Source of the DNA: Brienomyrus brachyistius
Taxonomy: Eukaryota; Chordata; Actinopteri; Osteoglossiformes; Mormyridae
Assembly: GCF_023856365.1 (NCBI RefSeq)
Contig: NC_064537.1
Coordinates: forward strand, 4,809,732 to 4,873,731
Length of the DNA: 64,000 nt
Direction: 5' to 3'
Shown one piece after another: positions 11,001 through 24,197 of the stretch. Made by a program: the position numbers and the translations under genes. The stretch's first letter is position 1; each line of letters begins with the position of its first letter. The notes beneath the pieces are model-generated. The model did not search any database, had not been told where the DNA came from, and saw nothing but the letters and a program-made list of their open reading frames with translations.

Positions 11001-14000
11001 CCTCCAGGGGAGCGAGGCTGTGCTCGTCTGCTCTTGCTTCATCTGTGACCACAAGTCCCTTGGGGGCCGTCCGAGTTGAGACTCAAGAGGTCCCCAGAGT
11101 CCCTACCGTGGTTTAGCCGTCCGCGGGGTGCCTGAAGCGGAGTTTCCCTGGCCCATCGTGAGAAAGCACCGTGAGCTCTTCTGAGAGCATTTGAAGAGCG
11201 TTCCGGAACACAGCGTCCCTCCCTCGGGAGCGCTCCCCCCCCACCTCCCCCCAAAACATGGAGCTCTGAGATCTTTCCCCATTCTTTTTGTTTTCCTGGT
11301 GACAGCTCTGAAACCGAGAGGGAACGTTTTTAATCAACGAAACCCAAAACTGGACTGGAGGGGGGAGAGCTTGGAGGTGAGCGAGCAGGTTTAAGGAGTG
11401 CTTGAAATTGAATTGGCTCTGGTTCATGTCGAAGGATGGGGGTTCCAGCTTTTGTCCCCTTAAGAAAAGCATAAGATGAAGATAAAAGAATAAACTGATA
11501 TTTGAAGTTTGACTTTGAATATTAGCTTAAGCTCCTGGTGATATTGCCGTGTGTGCTCCCATCAGTAAGTTAATTATGAGGTGTATAGACAGTGCACCAC
11601 TTCTGCACCTTTCTGCAGTTCTTGCTCCAGAGGTTGCAGGTGCCATCTGATTGGCTGCCGGGCTGGGTCCCAGGGGGTGCCGCTGGGCAGGGTGCGTGAC
11701 CCCCAATTGCAGCTACTAAACATTGGAGAAAGTGCTCCAAATGGTCAGTTTGGAGGCCCTAGACTCTATCTATCCACCTTTTCTATGTCTCACCCCCCCC
11801 CCCCCCGACTTCCCTCAATTCTCTCTCCTGTCGCACTCCCCCATATAATTTCTTCCCCCCCAGCTCCGTGTCGCTCCCTCTCCTCCTGTGCCACACTTGT
11901 GTGTGCCCGGCTGAACTGCACCATAAAGAGGGGCTTTGTGGTGGGGAACAGCTGCCGATTCCACCCCCCCCACCAGACCCAGCTGAAGAGATGGGACAGC
12001 AGGTGGATCAACAACGCGGCCCTTCAGCACGTTCCAGAAGGCCCCACACGGTCCCACGCGCGCCGGTGCATGCGGATGCGGATGCCACCTCTGACCTGGC
12101 CAAGACGCACGTGTTGACGCCAGCTTGTGTGTGGATCCGGACCCACCGGTTGGAGTTCGATGGCATTTCTTCAGTTGTAAAGAGCGGTGGGATTGCTGTG
12201 TTCCTGAAGGGAGCTTTAAGTGAACATAAGGATGATGATGTTGATGGTGCCAGCAGTGGCTCATTGGATTATGTGTTATCAGAAGGTCGCTGGTTCAAAT
12301 CCCAGAGTCAGCAGCATGATTTTCCTGTACTCGTGTGACCGGGACAACTGGCACTGAAGGCAAATAATAATAATGATTATTCACCTTTAAGCTCTTGTTT
12401 TGGCCGGGGTCATATGAATAATAACATACATGGTATTAATAATATGTAATAGCAGCACTGCAGGAATTAGAGTTTTATCCAAAATTGCTGACACACTGTT
12501 GTTGGTGGATTTCCTCATCACCTTTCCTTTAATTGTGCGATGCTGTGTTACATGGCTTCTGACCCCCACTTAACCCCCTTGGGTCTGGCCGGCTTTGTAA
12601 GGGGGCTAAAGGTGTGTAAATGTCAAGTTTCTTGTCTCCGGGCCCGATCGTGTGTGAGGCTGGCTTTCCCCCAGTGCGTTTTGGCCGACCCAAGATCACA
12701 CGTTGCTGGCGGCTTTGTGGGAGCAGAAAGGTGGTGCTGCCGTGTTCCCCAGTCATTACCGCTGCCGCGTTGGAGGGAGCAAGACGCTGGTGGGGGTGGC
12801 GGGGGCATGTCCGTACACCCCCCAACACCCAGTGTGCTCAAAGGCCCTAGTGTTTCACCCCCCTCCCCCATAGAATCAGCACAAAGAGCAAGAACCCAAA
12901 CATCTCACAGGGGTTTTATTATCAATCATCAGATGTTTACAGACCTGGCACCGCTGTACTTTACAGAACCCACCTCCTCAGCCACCAGGCCCCCTGCTGG
13001 TAGGGATTCTTAAGGCAGGTGCATGAATGAGCTGTGAAGCTCAGGACACACTAACCTGCAAGCTCTCACTGTCACGGCCCTCGTGTTGCCTTCAGGAGTT
13101 GCCTGGGTCCCTTTTGGTCTCAAAGCGAATTACCCTCTTCTGTTACTCAAATAGCTGTGGCTAAGTGGGTCTGCCTGGTTTGCAGCAGCGAGTAGGGCAT
13201 GCCACTGGGGCATTAGTGTCCTGGCTGGGTGCAGCACTGCATTTACAGCACTCACGGACCGGCACAGCTGGATGCCGAATTATGTAGCAGTGCTGGGGGG
13301 GGCGGGGAGGCATTGTCTGCCAGCACAGAGCACTGGAGTTTCCATATGAAAAACACGTAATTATGTGTGCCTGAGAGCTTTAGGGGCCTGGGGGAGGCAT
13401 GGCTTACTCTGTAGGGGGGTGGGTGGGGGGCATAGCTTGCCCTACAGGGAATGGGGTGGAGGAGGTCTGTGTCAGAAGATGGTTCAGTCCTCTTAAACAT
13501 CCAAACCTCTCCTGTATTCACCGCGGGCTGTTTGACTGGCGGAGAGTGTCCTGTATGTGATACTGTAAGGTGCCCACTGTCAGTCCTGATCCCACGGCGA
13601 CCTAAGACCGTTGCTGAGGACAGGAGCTCAAACCTGCGCAACTGCATGTGGTTAGAAGCGGTTTAGGATTTGACATGTCTGTCTGTGTGTGTGCGTGTCT
13701 GATCATGTAATTATCACATTATTACAAAAGTAACCACCTGTTACTTTTACATTTTTCTACGGTCTCTACAGGAGAAAACTCAATGGTAACACTTATCATA
13801 AGGCATTATGATGCCTTTTTTAAAATAGTTATAGCCGTATTTATAATACTTCATGAATGCATTATAATGCCTTATACAGGTATCTATAATGCATTATAAT
13901 GACTGCTTTAAGTAAAGTGTTACCAACTCAATTTTATAAAAATTCGTGACTGCAATAAAACTCACCAATGTCAAAAGCCTTGTATGTTTTTTGGTTACTT

Positions 14001-17000
14001 ATGGTTAAGGTTAGGTTTGGGTGGGGGTTAAGGTCGTCATAGTTAGGATTAGGGTTAGGTCCTTAGAAATGAATGGAGAGTCCCCACAAAGATATGACAG
14101 CTGGCCCCACACAAACCAGGATGGCAGCGTTACAGACAGTCTGGATCGGGGTGGAAATCATTTGGTTATTGAAACTGCCAGCCCCCCCCCCCCCCCCCCC
14201 CCCACAGGCCGCTATGACCTCACCTCAGACACCAGCATGCAAAGCACCATGCAAATCCCAGATTTGCATCAAGTCCGTTTCGGCTGCCAATGTTCATGGG
14301 CGTGTACATATTCATACGTGTGTGTGATGCAAGACTGTGTACCCAGGGCCTCTCCAGGGTGCTGTGCCATATGTATGTGTGTGTGTCTGTGTCTGTGTGC
14401 GTGTCCGTGTGTTTTTGCTTGTCACTGAACCCGAAATCGAGCTCCTTTACTGATTCTTTGAGCTCTTGGCCTCTGTGTTAGTTTTAAGCCCCTTTTTACT
14501 AGATTACTAAGTTACCAGGTTACCATCTAAATTGGCGGCTCTCAGCTGTAGTTCAGGCCTGTGTGGGTTATGTTTACAGGATTAACTGTTTGGGGCTTAG
14601 AAATGATGTCCTCCATTTCCACAACAGCTGATGGAGGTTGAGGCCTCACTGTCGCCCCCTGCAGACCGTCTTAACCCCATCTCCCTGTGCCATCCTGTCC
14701 TGTCCTGTCCTGCCCAGGTTGGGAGAGCCAGCTGTTGGAGACGGGCTTTCTGGCTATCTTCCTGTGTCCTGTGTGGAGCCTGCAGCAAGTGCCCCCCCGC
14801 TGCCCGCCCTCCCGCCTCTGCATCTGGACCTTCCGCTGGCTCATCGTGCGCATCATGCTGGGGGCTGTACGTGAGCCGCGCCACACCTCCGGGCCTCCAG
14901 GGGGCAGTGCAGTGCCCCATGTCTGTGTGTATTAGTGTGTGTGCCTTTCCAGAGCTACGTTTACGCCGTGGATATAAAACTTGTCAGACTTTTTTTTATG
15001 GCTCCTACGGCAGCAGGGCTACCCAGACCCCCGTTAGCCGAAAGTAAGGCTCCCCGCCATGGCGATCACCAGAGTGTGTCTGCAGTTAGGCTGCTGTGGA
15101 CCCCGGGGCACGCGCTGGGTGTATGTGGTGAGGAAGGGAGCAGGCGGTGCCAAGGAACGCAGTCAAATTAAGAGCGTACGTCTGTCTGAAAAAGGGGGAG
15201 GAAGGGGGTTGCATCAGACTGTGTCCCTGGACCTGAGATAATTATGGCTTTTTATATATAAAAAAGGTGTGAATGAACAGGCCTTAAATAGCGAGAGATT
15301 CCTTTTCACCGGCATCGCGCCGCCATTGTGATAATCCTGCTCCACATCACTTTTCTCTCTCGCCGTGGTGGTGTGAAGTGTTTGTGGGCAGTCGGCCAGT
15401 GGGTCTTATTGGGGGAGGGGCGTTTGTTGCGGCCTCACGCTCTGATGAAGCCCCTACAGTAACTTTAGTGAACTTTTCAACCCCCCAGATGAGTGGGGCA
15501 GTAAGCAATAAGCCTCCCCCGTCAGGCACCAGTGGGGGTTGCCATTATGGTTTCCCCTGCATGTGGGGCGGATGACGTCACCTGCCCCCCCCCCCCCCAT
15601 GAGATGGGACAGCTCACTCCCTCGTTTCTGGGGCGACCCGTTATGCAGCTGCGTCTATGGGTCTGTGCTGTAGGTTTTGTTTATTTGCTGCGAGCTGACC
15701 GCCCCCCCAACTGGAGATCACATCCGTGAAGGGGGGGCGGGGTGGGCAGTAGTGATGTAAGCTTCTCGAAGTGATCGAGACACCAGGGGTTATCTTGCGA
15801 TGATCGTCCCCAGAGAAATAAAATAAAGTAAAATAAATCAGTGAAATCGGTGAAACCACCCCCATCCGCACACCCCCCGCCCCCCCCCCCCCCTCCCCCG
15901 CCGGTGACCCGTAGTTCCCTCTGCCTCGTCACTCTTGGTCATGGCTCAGAGGGGAGGCTCCAGTGTAATGATGTCAGGAGCCTCCAGGGGGCGCTGCATG
16001 TGTGGGTGGGGTGTGTTCAGGAAGGGCGCAGCATTGTGAGAGCCTGCGACCACACAACGAGAGCTGCTGGGCTGTTCCTGTACCACCGCCCTGCTTTTTT
16101 GTTGGGGGGCCTAACTAACAGCGTTAATCCACAGTCCCTCTGGCTTTATCCCACTTTTTATCCCAAAAAGAAAACAGAGCCCCCCCCCAACACCTATTCA
16201 GTGTTTTGTGACAGAGTTCTGAGGTGGGGGGGGTTCTCAAACCGCTTCCAAATGGCCGGACATCAGGCCTGGTCTCTCGCTGCCGCCTCTGTTTCCGTTT
16301 GTACCATTGTTAACCCCCCCACCCCGCTAGTGAGATGTATGGGGTGTTGAAAATGTGAGACCTCACACATTGTGTCTGACTCCTTCCCGTCTTATGACTG
16401 ATGCACGTTGCCCTTCTTAGTGGTGATTTGGGTAACCGTGTCCGGCACGTTGACCTTCTTAGTGGTGATTTGGGTAACCGTGTCCGGCACGTTGACCTTC
16501 TTAGTGGTGATTTGGGTAACCGTGTCCGGCACGTTGACCTTCTTAGTGGTGATTTGGGTAACCGTGTCCGGCACGTTGACCTTCTTAGTGGTGATTTGGG
16601 TAACCGTGTCTGGCACGTTGACCTTCTTAGTGGTGATTTTGGTAACCGTGTCCGGCACGTTGACCTTCTTAGTGGTGATTTGGGTAACCGTGTCCGGCAC
16701 GTTGACCTTCTTAGTGGTGATTTGGGTAACCGTGTCCGGCACGTTGACCTTCTTAGTGGTGACTTGGGTAACCGTGTCCGGCACGTTGACCTTCTTAGTG
16801 GTGATTTGGGTAACTGTGTCCGGCACGTTGACCTTCTTAGTGGTGATTTGGGTAACCGTGTCCGGCACGTTGACCTTCTTAGTGGTGATTTGGGTAACCG
16901 TGTCCGGCACGTTGACCTTCTTAGTGGTGATTTGGGTAACCGTGTCCGGCACGTTGACCTTCTTAGTGGTGATTTGGGTAACCGTGTCCGGCACGTTGAC

Positions 17001-20000
17001 CTTCTTAGTGGTGATTTGGGTAACTGTGTCCGGCACGTTGACCTTCTTAGTGGTGATTTGGGTAACTGTGTCCGGCACGTTGACCTTCTTAGTGGTGATT
17101 GGGGTAACTGTGTCCGGCATGTTGCTGTGAATCTCATTCCCTGTTTCTACCGGGGGCGTGTCCCCGAGATGTGGCCAGGACTCCCTGTCCTCTCGGACAC
17201 GAGTCACAGCCCCGCAGATGCCATGTGACACCAAAGGCGGTTTGGTGCCGCTGAGTCAGTGCGCTGACGGGCACGGTGACGAGTCGAGGCTCACCTCGCT
17301 GGTGTCACTGCTCGCTAGTTTGGGCAAATCACATTAAGACTGCGATTAAAACGGGTTTATTTTTCATAAGTAATAAAAGCAGCGGCGGATTGAATTAGGC
17401 TGCTCGCTGGTTATTAGTTGTTAATTATAATAGTTAATTATAATTATATGACATCCCCTCCCAGCAAGTTGTGCTGTGTGATGCAGCCTTGAGGGGGACC
17501 CTGGAGCCTTGGGTGCCAGCACCGAGCACCACAAGAGTAATAAATATAATGAAGGAATGATCTTCATCTCTGGCTAACACGTGCAAGAAGTAAGCCTAGC
17601 TTTTGGCATTATTATGACTGAATTAATTGGCTGATGATGTCATAGAGGGTAACCGTGACAACTCTCCATGGCCATGGTGCGGTCTGTGGTGTGAGCGGTG
17701 GGCAGGGCACGAGTGAGGAACATAGCCTGGCCTTGCTAACGATTTCCTGAGGGCCCCCTGGCCGGTGGGCTAATGGTCCCGGAGCTGGACTGCAAACGGG
17801 CTTTATTGTCCAGCCATCGTGCGCACCCCCCTCCCCCACCCACACCCCCCTCCCCCACCCACACCCCCCTCCCCCACCCCGCCCCCCTCAGTGGTGTAAA
17901 TCATTCAGGAAGATCAGGGGTTTCCTCTTTCGGTGGGGGGTGGGGGTTAGTAACTGCAGTGTGGCAATCGAATGATTGCAGGTTCGAATCCCCTGAGCGA
18001 GGTACCGCCCCCAAGCGTTGCCCCCCGGGCGCTGAATTAGCTGCCCCCTGCTATGTCACATTGTCACATATGGGTTAAAGGCAGAGGACACATTTCATTG
18101 TTGTGTGCTGTGGTGTGTCAACAATGACAATCACTAAATTCTAAATAGTAAGTAAGTAGTAAGTGTAATATGCACATAGTAAGCGTGCATTAAGTACATA
18201 ATAAGCGTGTAGTGAGCACATAGTGAGTGTGTAGTAAGTGTGTTGTGCGGCCCACCTGCTCTGCTGGTCCCCACTGCTGGTTTGTCCAGAGTTGGCATCC
18301 CGACAGCCATGAATCACCAGCATGATATTAATGTAACCCCCCCCCCCATCTCCTGCTGGGAATCAGTGTGACTTGTACTGGTATAAGGAAACTGGTCTAC
18401 TCGGTACATATGGAACAATTTATAAAGGGAGAGAGAGAGAGAGTGTGTGTCTGTGTGTCTATGTGTGTGTATGTGTGCGTCTATGTGTGTCTATGTATGT
18501 GTGTGCGTCTACATGTGTCTGTGTGTGTGTATGTGTGCGTCTGTGTGCTTCTATATGTGTGTGTGCGTCTATGTGTGTCTGTGTGTTTGTGTATGTGTGT
18601 GTGTGTCTGTGTGTGTGTGTTCGTGTATGTGTGTATGTGTATATGCACAGCGGCTCCTCACTGACTTACTCTAGGATGCCTGCCCTTTTACTCCACTTGC
18701 TCCCAAACAGGACACTTCCTGTGCAGGATGTGATTCAGGTCTCCCGGTACTTTCTCAGGGTAAAGGTCAGGCAGCTCCCCCACAGCTCCCCCCATTTGGC
18801 TGTCCACGCGCTGCGGCCTGGTGTAGTTGAGGAGGAGGAAGGCGAGGCTGCCTGTCAGCTGCCTAGCACGCTTTGGATGTAGTCTGACGCTGATGCGCCC
18901 CCTGCAGGGTACAGAATAGCGATACGTCATCTGGCCCGTTTGGCAGGCCTTCACGCCTTGGGCCCCTCCTGTAGGGCGCCTCCTGTCGGGCCTTCTGGAG
19001 TGCCCTAGCGGGCTTCACTGAGTCCTGTCCCCACTACCTTCTATTGGGCCCTATGTTTTGCCCGCTTGGGGGTCGTCTTGTCAGCGAGCCACACTCTTCT
19101 GTTCCCAGGCCTTACATTGAACTTGGCTCAGCTTTCAAGAGACTTTCTGAAACTTCCAAAAGAAAATGAGAATCTGCTTTGAAATGCCTGCCGCCTCTGT
19201 ACGGCGGCGGGCTATTACCCCTGACAAGCAGCGCTCAACTCTGTTGTTTCAGCAGGCTCCTGACCTTGAAGGCCGGTATGGTGTTGGTTCGAATCCCGCA
19301 AAACTGTGACTGAAATTCAATAAAAACAAAAGGTCCCAGTGTTGGTGATGTCGTGCTTGTTGCTTTGGAAAAAACGCATTTCAGTCAATAAGAATGATCA
19401 GATATGGGGCTGGAGGGGCAGGTGGTTCCTGGGGCAAGTGGGGAAATGAAGTTTTTCATTTTTGAAGGACGAAAATCGACATTCCAGGCCTCGTCATTCG
19501 ATTATCCCTAATGTGCTAAATGCAGGAATGTCCTCCCATCTGCCGCCTTTGTTTTTCCCGTCAGCAGAATCCACCCCCCACCCCCCCCCCCACCATTTAC
19601 GCGCATCTCTGTGCATAATTGCGCTAATTTGCTTCAATCGCATTTGCTGCGGAATGATCTGAATAACAGGGGCTCTGTATGCGCTGTTGCCAGGGGACAG
19701 AGGGGGAGGGGGTGCCAGTCCAGTGCCCTGAACCCCAACCCCTGAACCTTGACCCCGTCCTCCCACTCTCACCCCCCACACGCATTCCCTAGTCCCCCTT
19801 CCCACTACAGCTCTGCCTTGTTTTCTGGAACTCTCTCTCTTCTGGACACAGCTAGAACTTTCCCTTGACTTTCTGCTGTACCTGGAAGTGACAGGACGGT
19901 ATGCCTGTCCCCAGTTTCCCCCCCATCCCGACTCTTGCCTGGTCGCTCCTTGGCTTGTCGATTAAAGGCCTTCAGCAGACAATAAATGGGGGAGATCATG

Positions 20001-23000
20001 AGATCACAGAATTTCGCCAGAAGCGCTGAGCGTTTCCGAAAGAAGCAGGAGCAGTGACCCCATACAGGACAACTGCGTTTGGTTTCCATTTTCCTCCGTG
20101 TCTCAGTGTATGACTGAATCTGTTTGTCGGCCAAGTTCTGTGAGTGCCGATCTCTCCTATGTGGATATTCAGGGTCCTGCATCAAGATTCTGACTGCTGG
20201 GTTTGCTTTCACTGCCATTATTATAAACCTGGTTCAGTGGGTTAGGATGCTGTACATCCGAACAGAAGGTTGCCGGTTGAAATCCCACAGTGATTTCAGC
20301 ACTGGGACCCTCAGCAAAGCCCTTAGCCCCTTAACACTTGGGATGTATTCGCCACCCATCTATATGTCACTAACCAGCCTCACTCACGTGTGACCCGTCT
20401 CTGTGAAATCCTGTGAAATCCTGTGAAATCCTGTGTTTCTCGCAGTGACTTTTAAACTTCAGGGCTTCGGTGTTAATTTTGCATTTTTAATAATTAGCCC
20501 CAGGTTTTTTTTCTCATTTGCAAATTTTTTTCATTTGCAAATTTTCACGTTCACAGAGATCTTCCACCCCTGTCCTTCAATGTCAAGGGGAAACTATATT
20601 TTACAGGATTTTTCTTTCTAACTGCAAACACCTAGATTTAATGTATGGGGCATTATCTAAGATACAAACCCATGACCTATCAGTAAAAGCGCCAGTTTTG
20701 TAAGTCCCGCACCACGCGGCAATACCTTTCCACAAAGACCATATTATTTGGAGAATGAGGTCGTCGTCTTAAATGAAATTATTGAGAAACAGTGTGTATC
20801 CTTGGTCACCCGTAATTCCAGTTATTTTGTTATTTAGGCCTCTCTCGCTGTGCCTTGGCACCTGGGAATTCTCCGCCGAAGTGGTGAGCAGCCATTGGCC
20901 TTGTGCACTTGTTGCTCTTAAAGTTGTACAGTGGCCGTTCCAAGGAGGGCATTTCATAATAGTTCCAGTGCCATGCAGAGAAGTGTAAAGGAGTTTTCAG
21001 ACCGAACGGCGCATTGTTTTCTATGGATTCTGCAGCGTGAGAACGGTTTTGCTCTGCCAAGCAAAGCAGAGTGCAAAGGCGGCACTGTGCAGCACAGAAG
21101 TGGTCCCACGCACCTGCTAAGGAGCTTATGTGCACCTCAACTTTGACCACTGTGCACTGCGGTGCATTGTTGCGCAACCAATACAAACAAGTCACTGAAC
21201 ATCAGAATGGAGGAGAAACTTATATTGTTCGTGTCGAGTTCCCAGAGCTATATGACACAAGCTTACCATCTTTTAACATGAGATTCATATTCAGTCTGAA
21301 AACCCCTTAAGACTCCCTGGACTGTATGAAGATGGAATGGGTTGTGACCCCAGAATATACTGGCACAAGGTTCCTGGTCTGGAGGAGCGCTGAACATGTC
21401 GTCACACAGAAGATCGCAATGGAAACCCAGAAGTTTGAGGAATACTTCAGTACCGCTTAGTATGGGTTAGCAATTGAGAAGTGTCCCAGCTGATCAAGGT
21501 TGGGTGGAGATTTCTGGGGGAGAAGCTGCCCTAGGTGAGGTTATGATGCTTTTTCCCAATTCCTTGCTCAGTCAGCCACTCTGGAGCATTTGGAGATCAA
21601 GGGTCTTGCTCAAAGGTCCACTGGTGAAATCACTCTGCTGAGTCTGCGATTTGAACCAGCAACCGTACTTGTGTTCCCGCGTACCCGTTTTACATTATCT
21701 TCCATTGCCGAAGACCAGTTCAGTTCCAATACTCAAGAACAGAAGTACAGAGGAAGGTAAAAATCCCCAGACGTTCTTGCCTCAAGTATCAAGGATCCAT
21801 CGGTTGCATGCACGTCCACAAGTATCGTATGCGCGTTCATAATATTAAGAAACGCTCCTTGTTTGTGTCTGAGACTGTGGAATGTCACGTGGACTCAGTT
21901 AAGAGGACACGTCCCCCTCTGTGTTCTACACAATGCCGAAGTTTGGATGGGCTAACAGGCCCCTTCCCCTAGATACACGTGACTTCCCCCCCCACCCAGG
22001 TATTTGTTGCAAGTAAGATATTGCAAGTTTGCTCGGGTCAGGCACTGACTGGCACTCTGTTTCTCAGGCATGGAAGTCTTTACCAGCCGCTGAAAATGTA
22101 ATACAGCTGTCAGTAGTGTCTCGGGAGATGCCTCTTGCTGTAAGAGTTAAGGTTGTTTTGCTTGGCAGCCGATTTGGAGGAAGAGGGGAACAGAATGGTA
22201 CTGGGACGGAATGGTACTGGGGTAAATCCAGTTCTTAATCCAGGGTGCTTAACCTGATCGAGTTAATTGTATCTGCAAAGCTTTGAAATAGAGAGATGCT
22301 GCATGTCTGTCACCGGGAGGGTGTGGGTCCAGTGCTAATGGTGATCGTGCCTTTGGAATCCTTTAGGGTCAGTTAGTGAGAGCGGAGATTGATCCTAGCA
22401 GAGGAATTCAGTAGTCAGCATTATAAAAAGAGCTCCTAGATTAAGAGCACCCCTCCCCCAAAACAAACAAACAAGCAAATAAATAACAGACAAAAGTGCA
22501 TGCATAAACATAAAAACAAGCAAATAAACACAGACAAAAATGTATGCATAAACAAACAAGCAAGCAAATAACACAGACAAAAGTGCTTGGATAAACATAC
22601 AAACAAGCAAATAACAAACACAAAAAGTATGCATAAACAGACAAACAAGCAAGCAAATAACAGACAAAAGTGCATGCATAAACATACAAACAAGCAAACA
22701 AACACAGACAAAAATGTATGCATAAACAGACAAACAAGCAAGCAAATAACACAGACAAAAGTACATGCATAAACATACAAACAAGCAAATAAATAACAAA
22801 CAGACAAAAATGTATGCATAACCAAACAAACAAGCAAGCACATAACAGGCAAATGGATAAAAAAGAACATGGGCTATCTGGCAGTGCAGGCCATCCAGGG
22901 TGTGACTTGCCTCAGGACCTGTGCTTATGGGATTGTCACCCTGAGCTGGATTAGCGATTATTGAGATGGCTGGGCGGTTGTCCTTGTTCTTGAGGTTTTA

Positions 23001-24139
23001 AGGTCTGAGCTGAAAGTCGAGGTCATAGCTGGTGGGGAGAATGTGTTTGACCACTGAGGTGGCTTGTGGGTGCTTCCAGTTTGATGTACTTGTTTGTCTT
23101 ATTCCACAGGGACTCATCAAGGTGAGGGGAGATCGGTGCTGGGTGGACCTGACCTGCATGGATTACCACTATGAGGTGAGAGGGCCTGTGTCTGGCCTTG
23201 AGTAGGGTTTGCTTCGCAGCTCAGAGCCTTAGTTTGGGTCAAAGCCCAACTGAACCACTGAACATATCAAAGGAGAAAATGGTGCATGATTAAAGTGAGA
23301 CTCATAGTCTGACCTTGATTGATCCACTGCAAAGAGATGAAAGATCTGCCCAGTATCTCACTGATAGTGGTTCACGCCGCTTTGGTTTAGAAGCTGTAGT
23401 CTTTTAGGCTGCAGATACAGCTCCTTAACCACTTCGCCACTTGTTGGCATGTGAGCTCTAAGCGCTGGCCATTGGCTCTTCCGTTCGGAGTCCCCGGCAG
23501 AGTGTCCTCCCCCAGTGTCTCCCTCATGCCGAATGTGAGGAGAACGCGTTCTTATAAGCAGAATAGCTCCAGTCTCCAGCTTCTTCTGTGACCTATGGGT
23601 GGGGGCATTAATGATAATCCTTATGAGAAACACGCTGGAAGGAATGCCAGAAGGCAAAGACACACATACATACACATTCAGTCCCTTTATGGACACTCTT
23701 CAATAATTTCAGTGGGGAAATCCCTACCCCTTGGGGGCAGGGGTGGCCTAATGGTTAGCGGAGTACTTGACGTAATTGAAAGGTTGTTGGTTCAAATCCC
23801 CAACAGCCAAAGTATCACTCCCACTTTCTGTTCCCTAGGTGCTACATTATAGCTGTCCCTCCCTATGTCACATACAGTTGGGGGGGTTAAATGCCGGGGA
23901 CACGTTTCATGTTGTGTTTCTCTTCACTACTCAGCACTAACTAACCCTAACTAACCTTAACCATAAATAACCAAACAAAATACAAGACTTTTGGCATTTT
24001 TAATTTTTTGGTTGCAGTCATAGATTTTTACAAAATTGAGTTTATCTTTGTGGGGACCAAAAAAAATGTCCCCACAAGGTAAAAATTTTTTTATGCCATT
24101 GTGGGGAAATCTGGTCCCCACAATATAATAATTTCACAA

Positions 24140-24197
<58 letters not shown>

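Larger units (their letters stand above)
6402..14717 (+). other. lmf1 intron 3
   Basis: 8.3 kb. In order: compound CA array (6529-6955); C/G homopolymers near 7013-7100 and 7340-7370; TG tract (8014-8050); 39-bp minisatellite (8921-10610); unremarkable sequence 10610-12240; a tRNA-derived SINE (12255-12378); no recognisable element 12380-13740; an interspersed repeat split by a hAT-like element (13750-14095); a C run at 14184-14204. Long ORFs here are repeat artefacts or unsupported. Confidence 0.85.
14867..23109 (+). other. lmf1 intron 4
   Basis: 8.2 kb. It holds C runs (15588, 15880), a 42-bp minisatellite (16403-17125), CCCTCCCCCACCCACAC-type repeats near 17827-17885, SINEs (17960, 20228, 21590, and a tRNA-like B box near 19287), a degenerate AGTAAGTGTG tandem near 18150-18240, a TG/TCTATG compound tract (18430-18650), a Harbinger-type element (20989-21307) and an AT-rich tandem array (22445-22860). 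18650-19260, 21310-21590 and 21670-22440 hold nothing I recognise. Confidence 0.85.

Noticed and set aside
14040..14062. Interstitial telomeric repeat (TTAGGATTAGGGTTAGG)
   Set aside because: Fewer than three imperfect units, and it belongs to an interspersed repeat whose other copy (23940) has the same CTAACCCTAAC segment.
16310..17234. Four long ORFs on both strands over the 42-bp array
   Set aside because: This is an artefact of a 42-bp period without stops. Simultaneous opening of opposite strands argues against a real gene.
18688..18954. Minus-strand 88-codon ORF (reads LAFLLLNYTRPQRVD) as a possible exon or retrogene
   Set aside because: The composition looks plausible, but I recognise no family, no flanking splice sites fit, and it lies inside lmf1 intron 4 on the opposite strand. 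Left unannotated.
23740..23935. Functional tRNA gene
   Set aside because: A and B boxes are present but the acceptor and anticodon stems do not form and a SINE body follows. The same holds for the other B-box sites.
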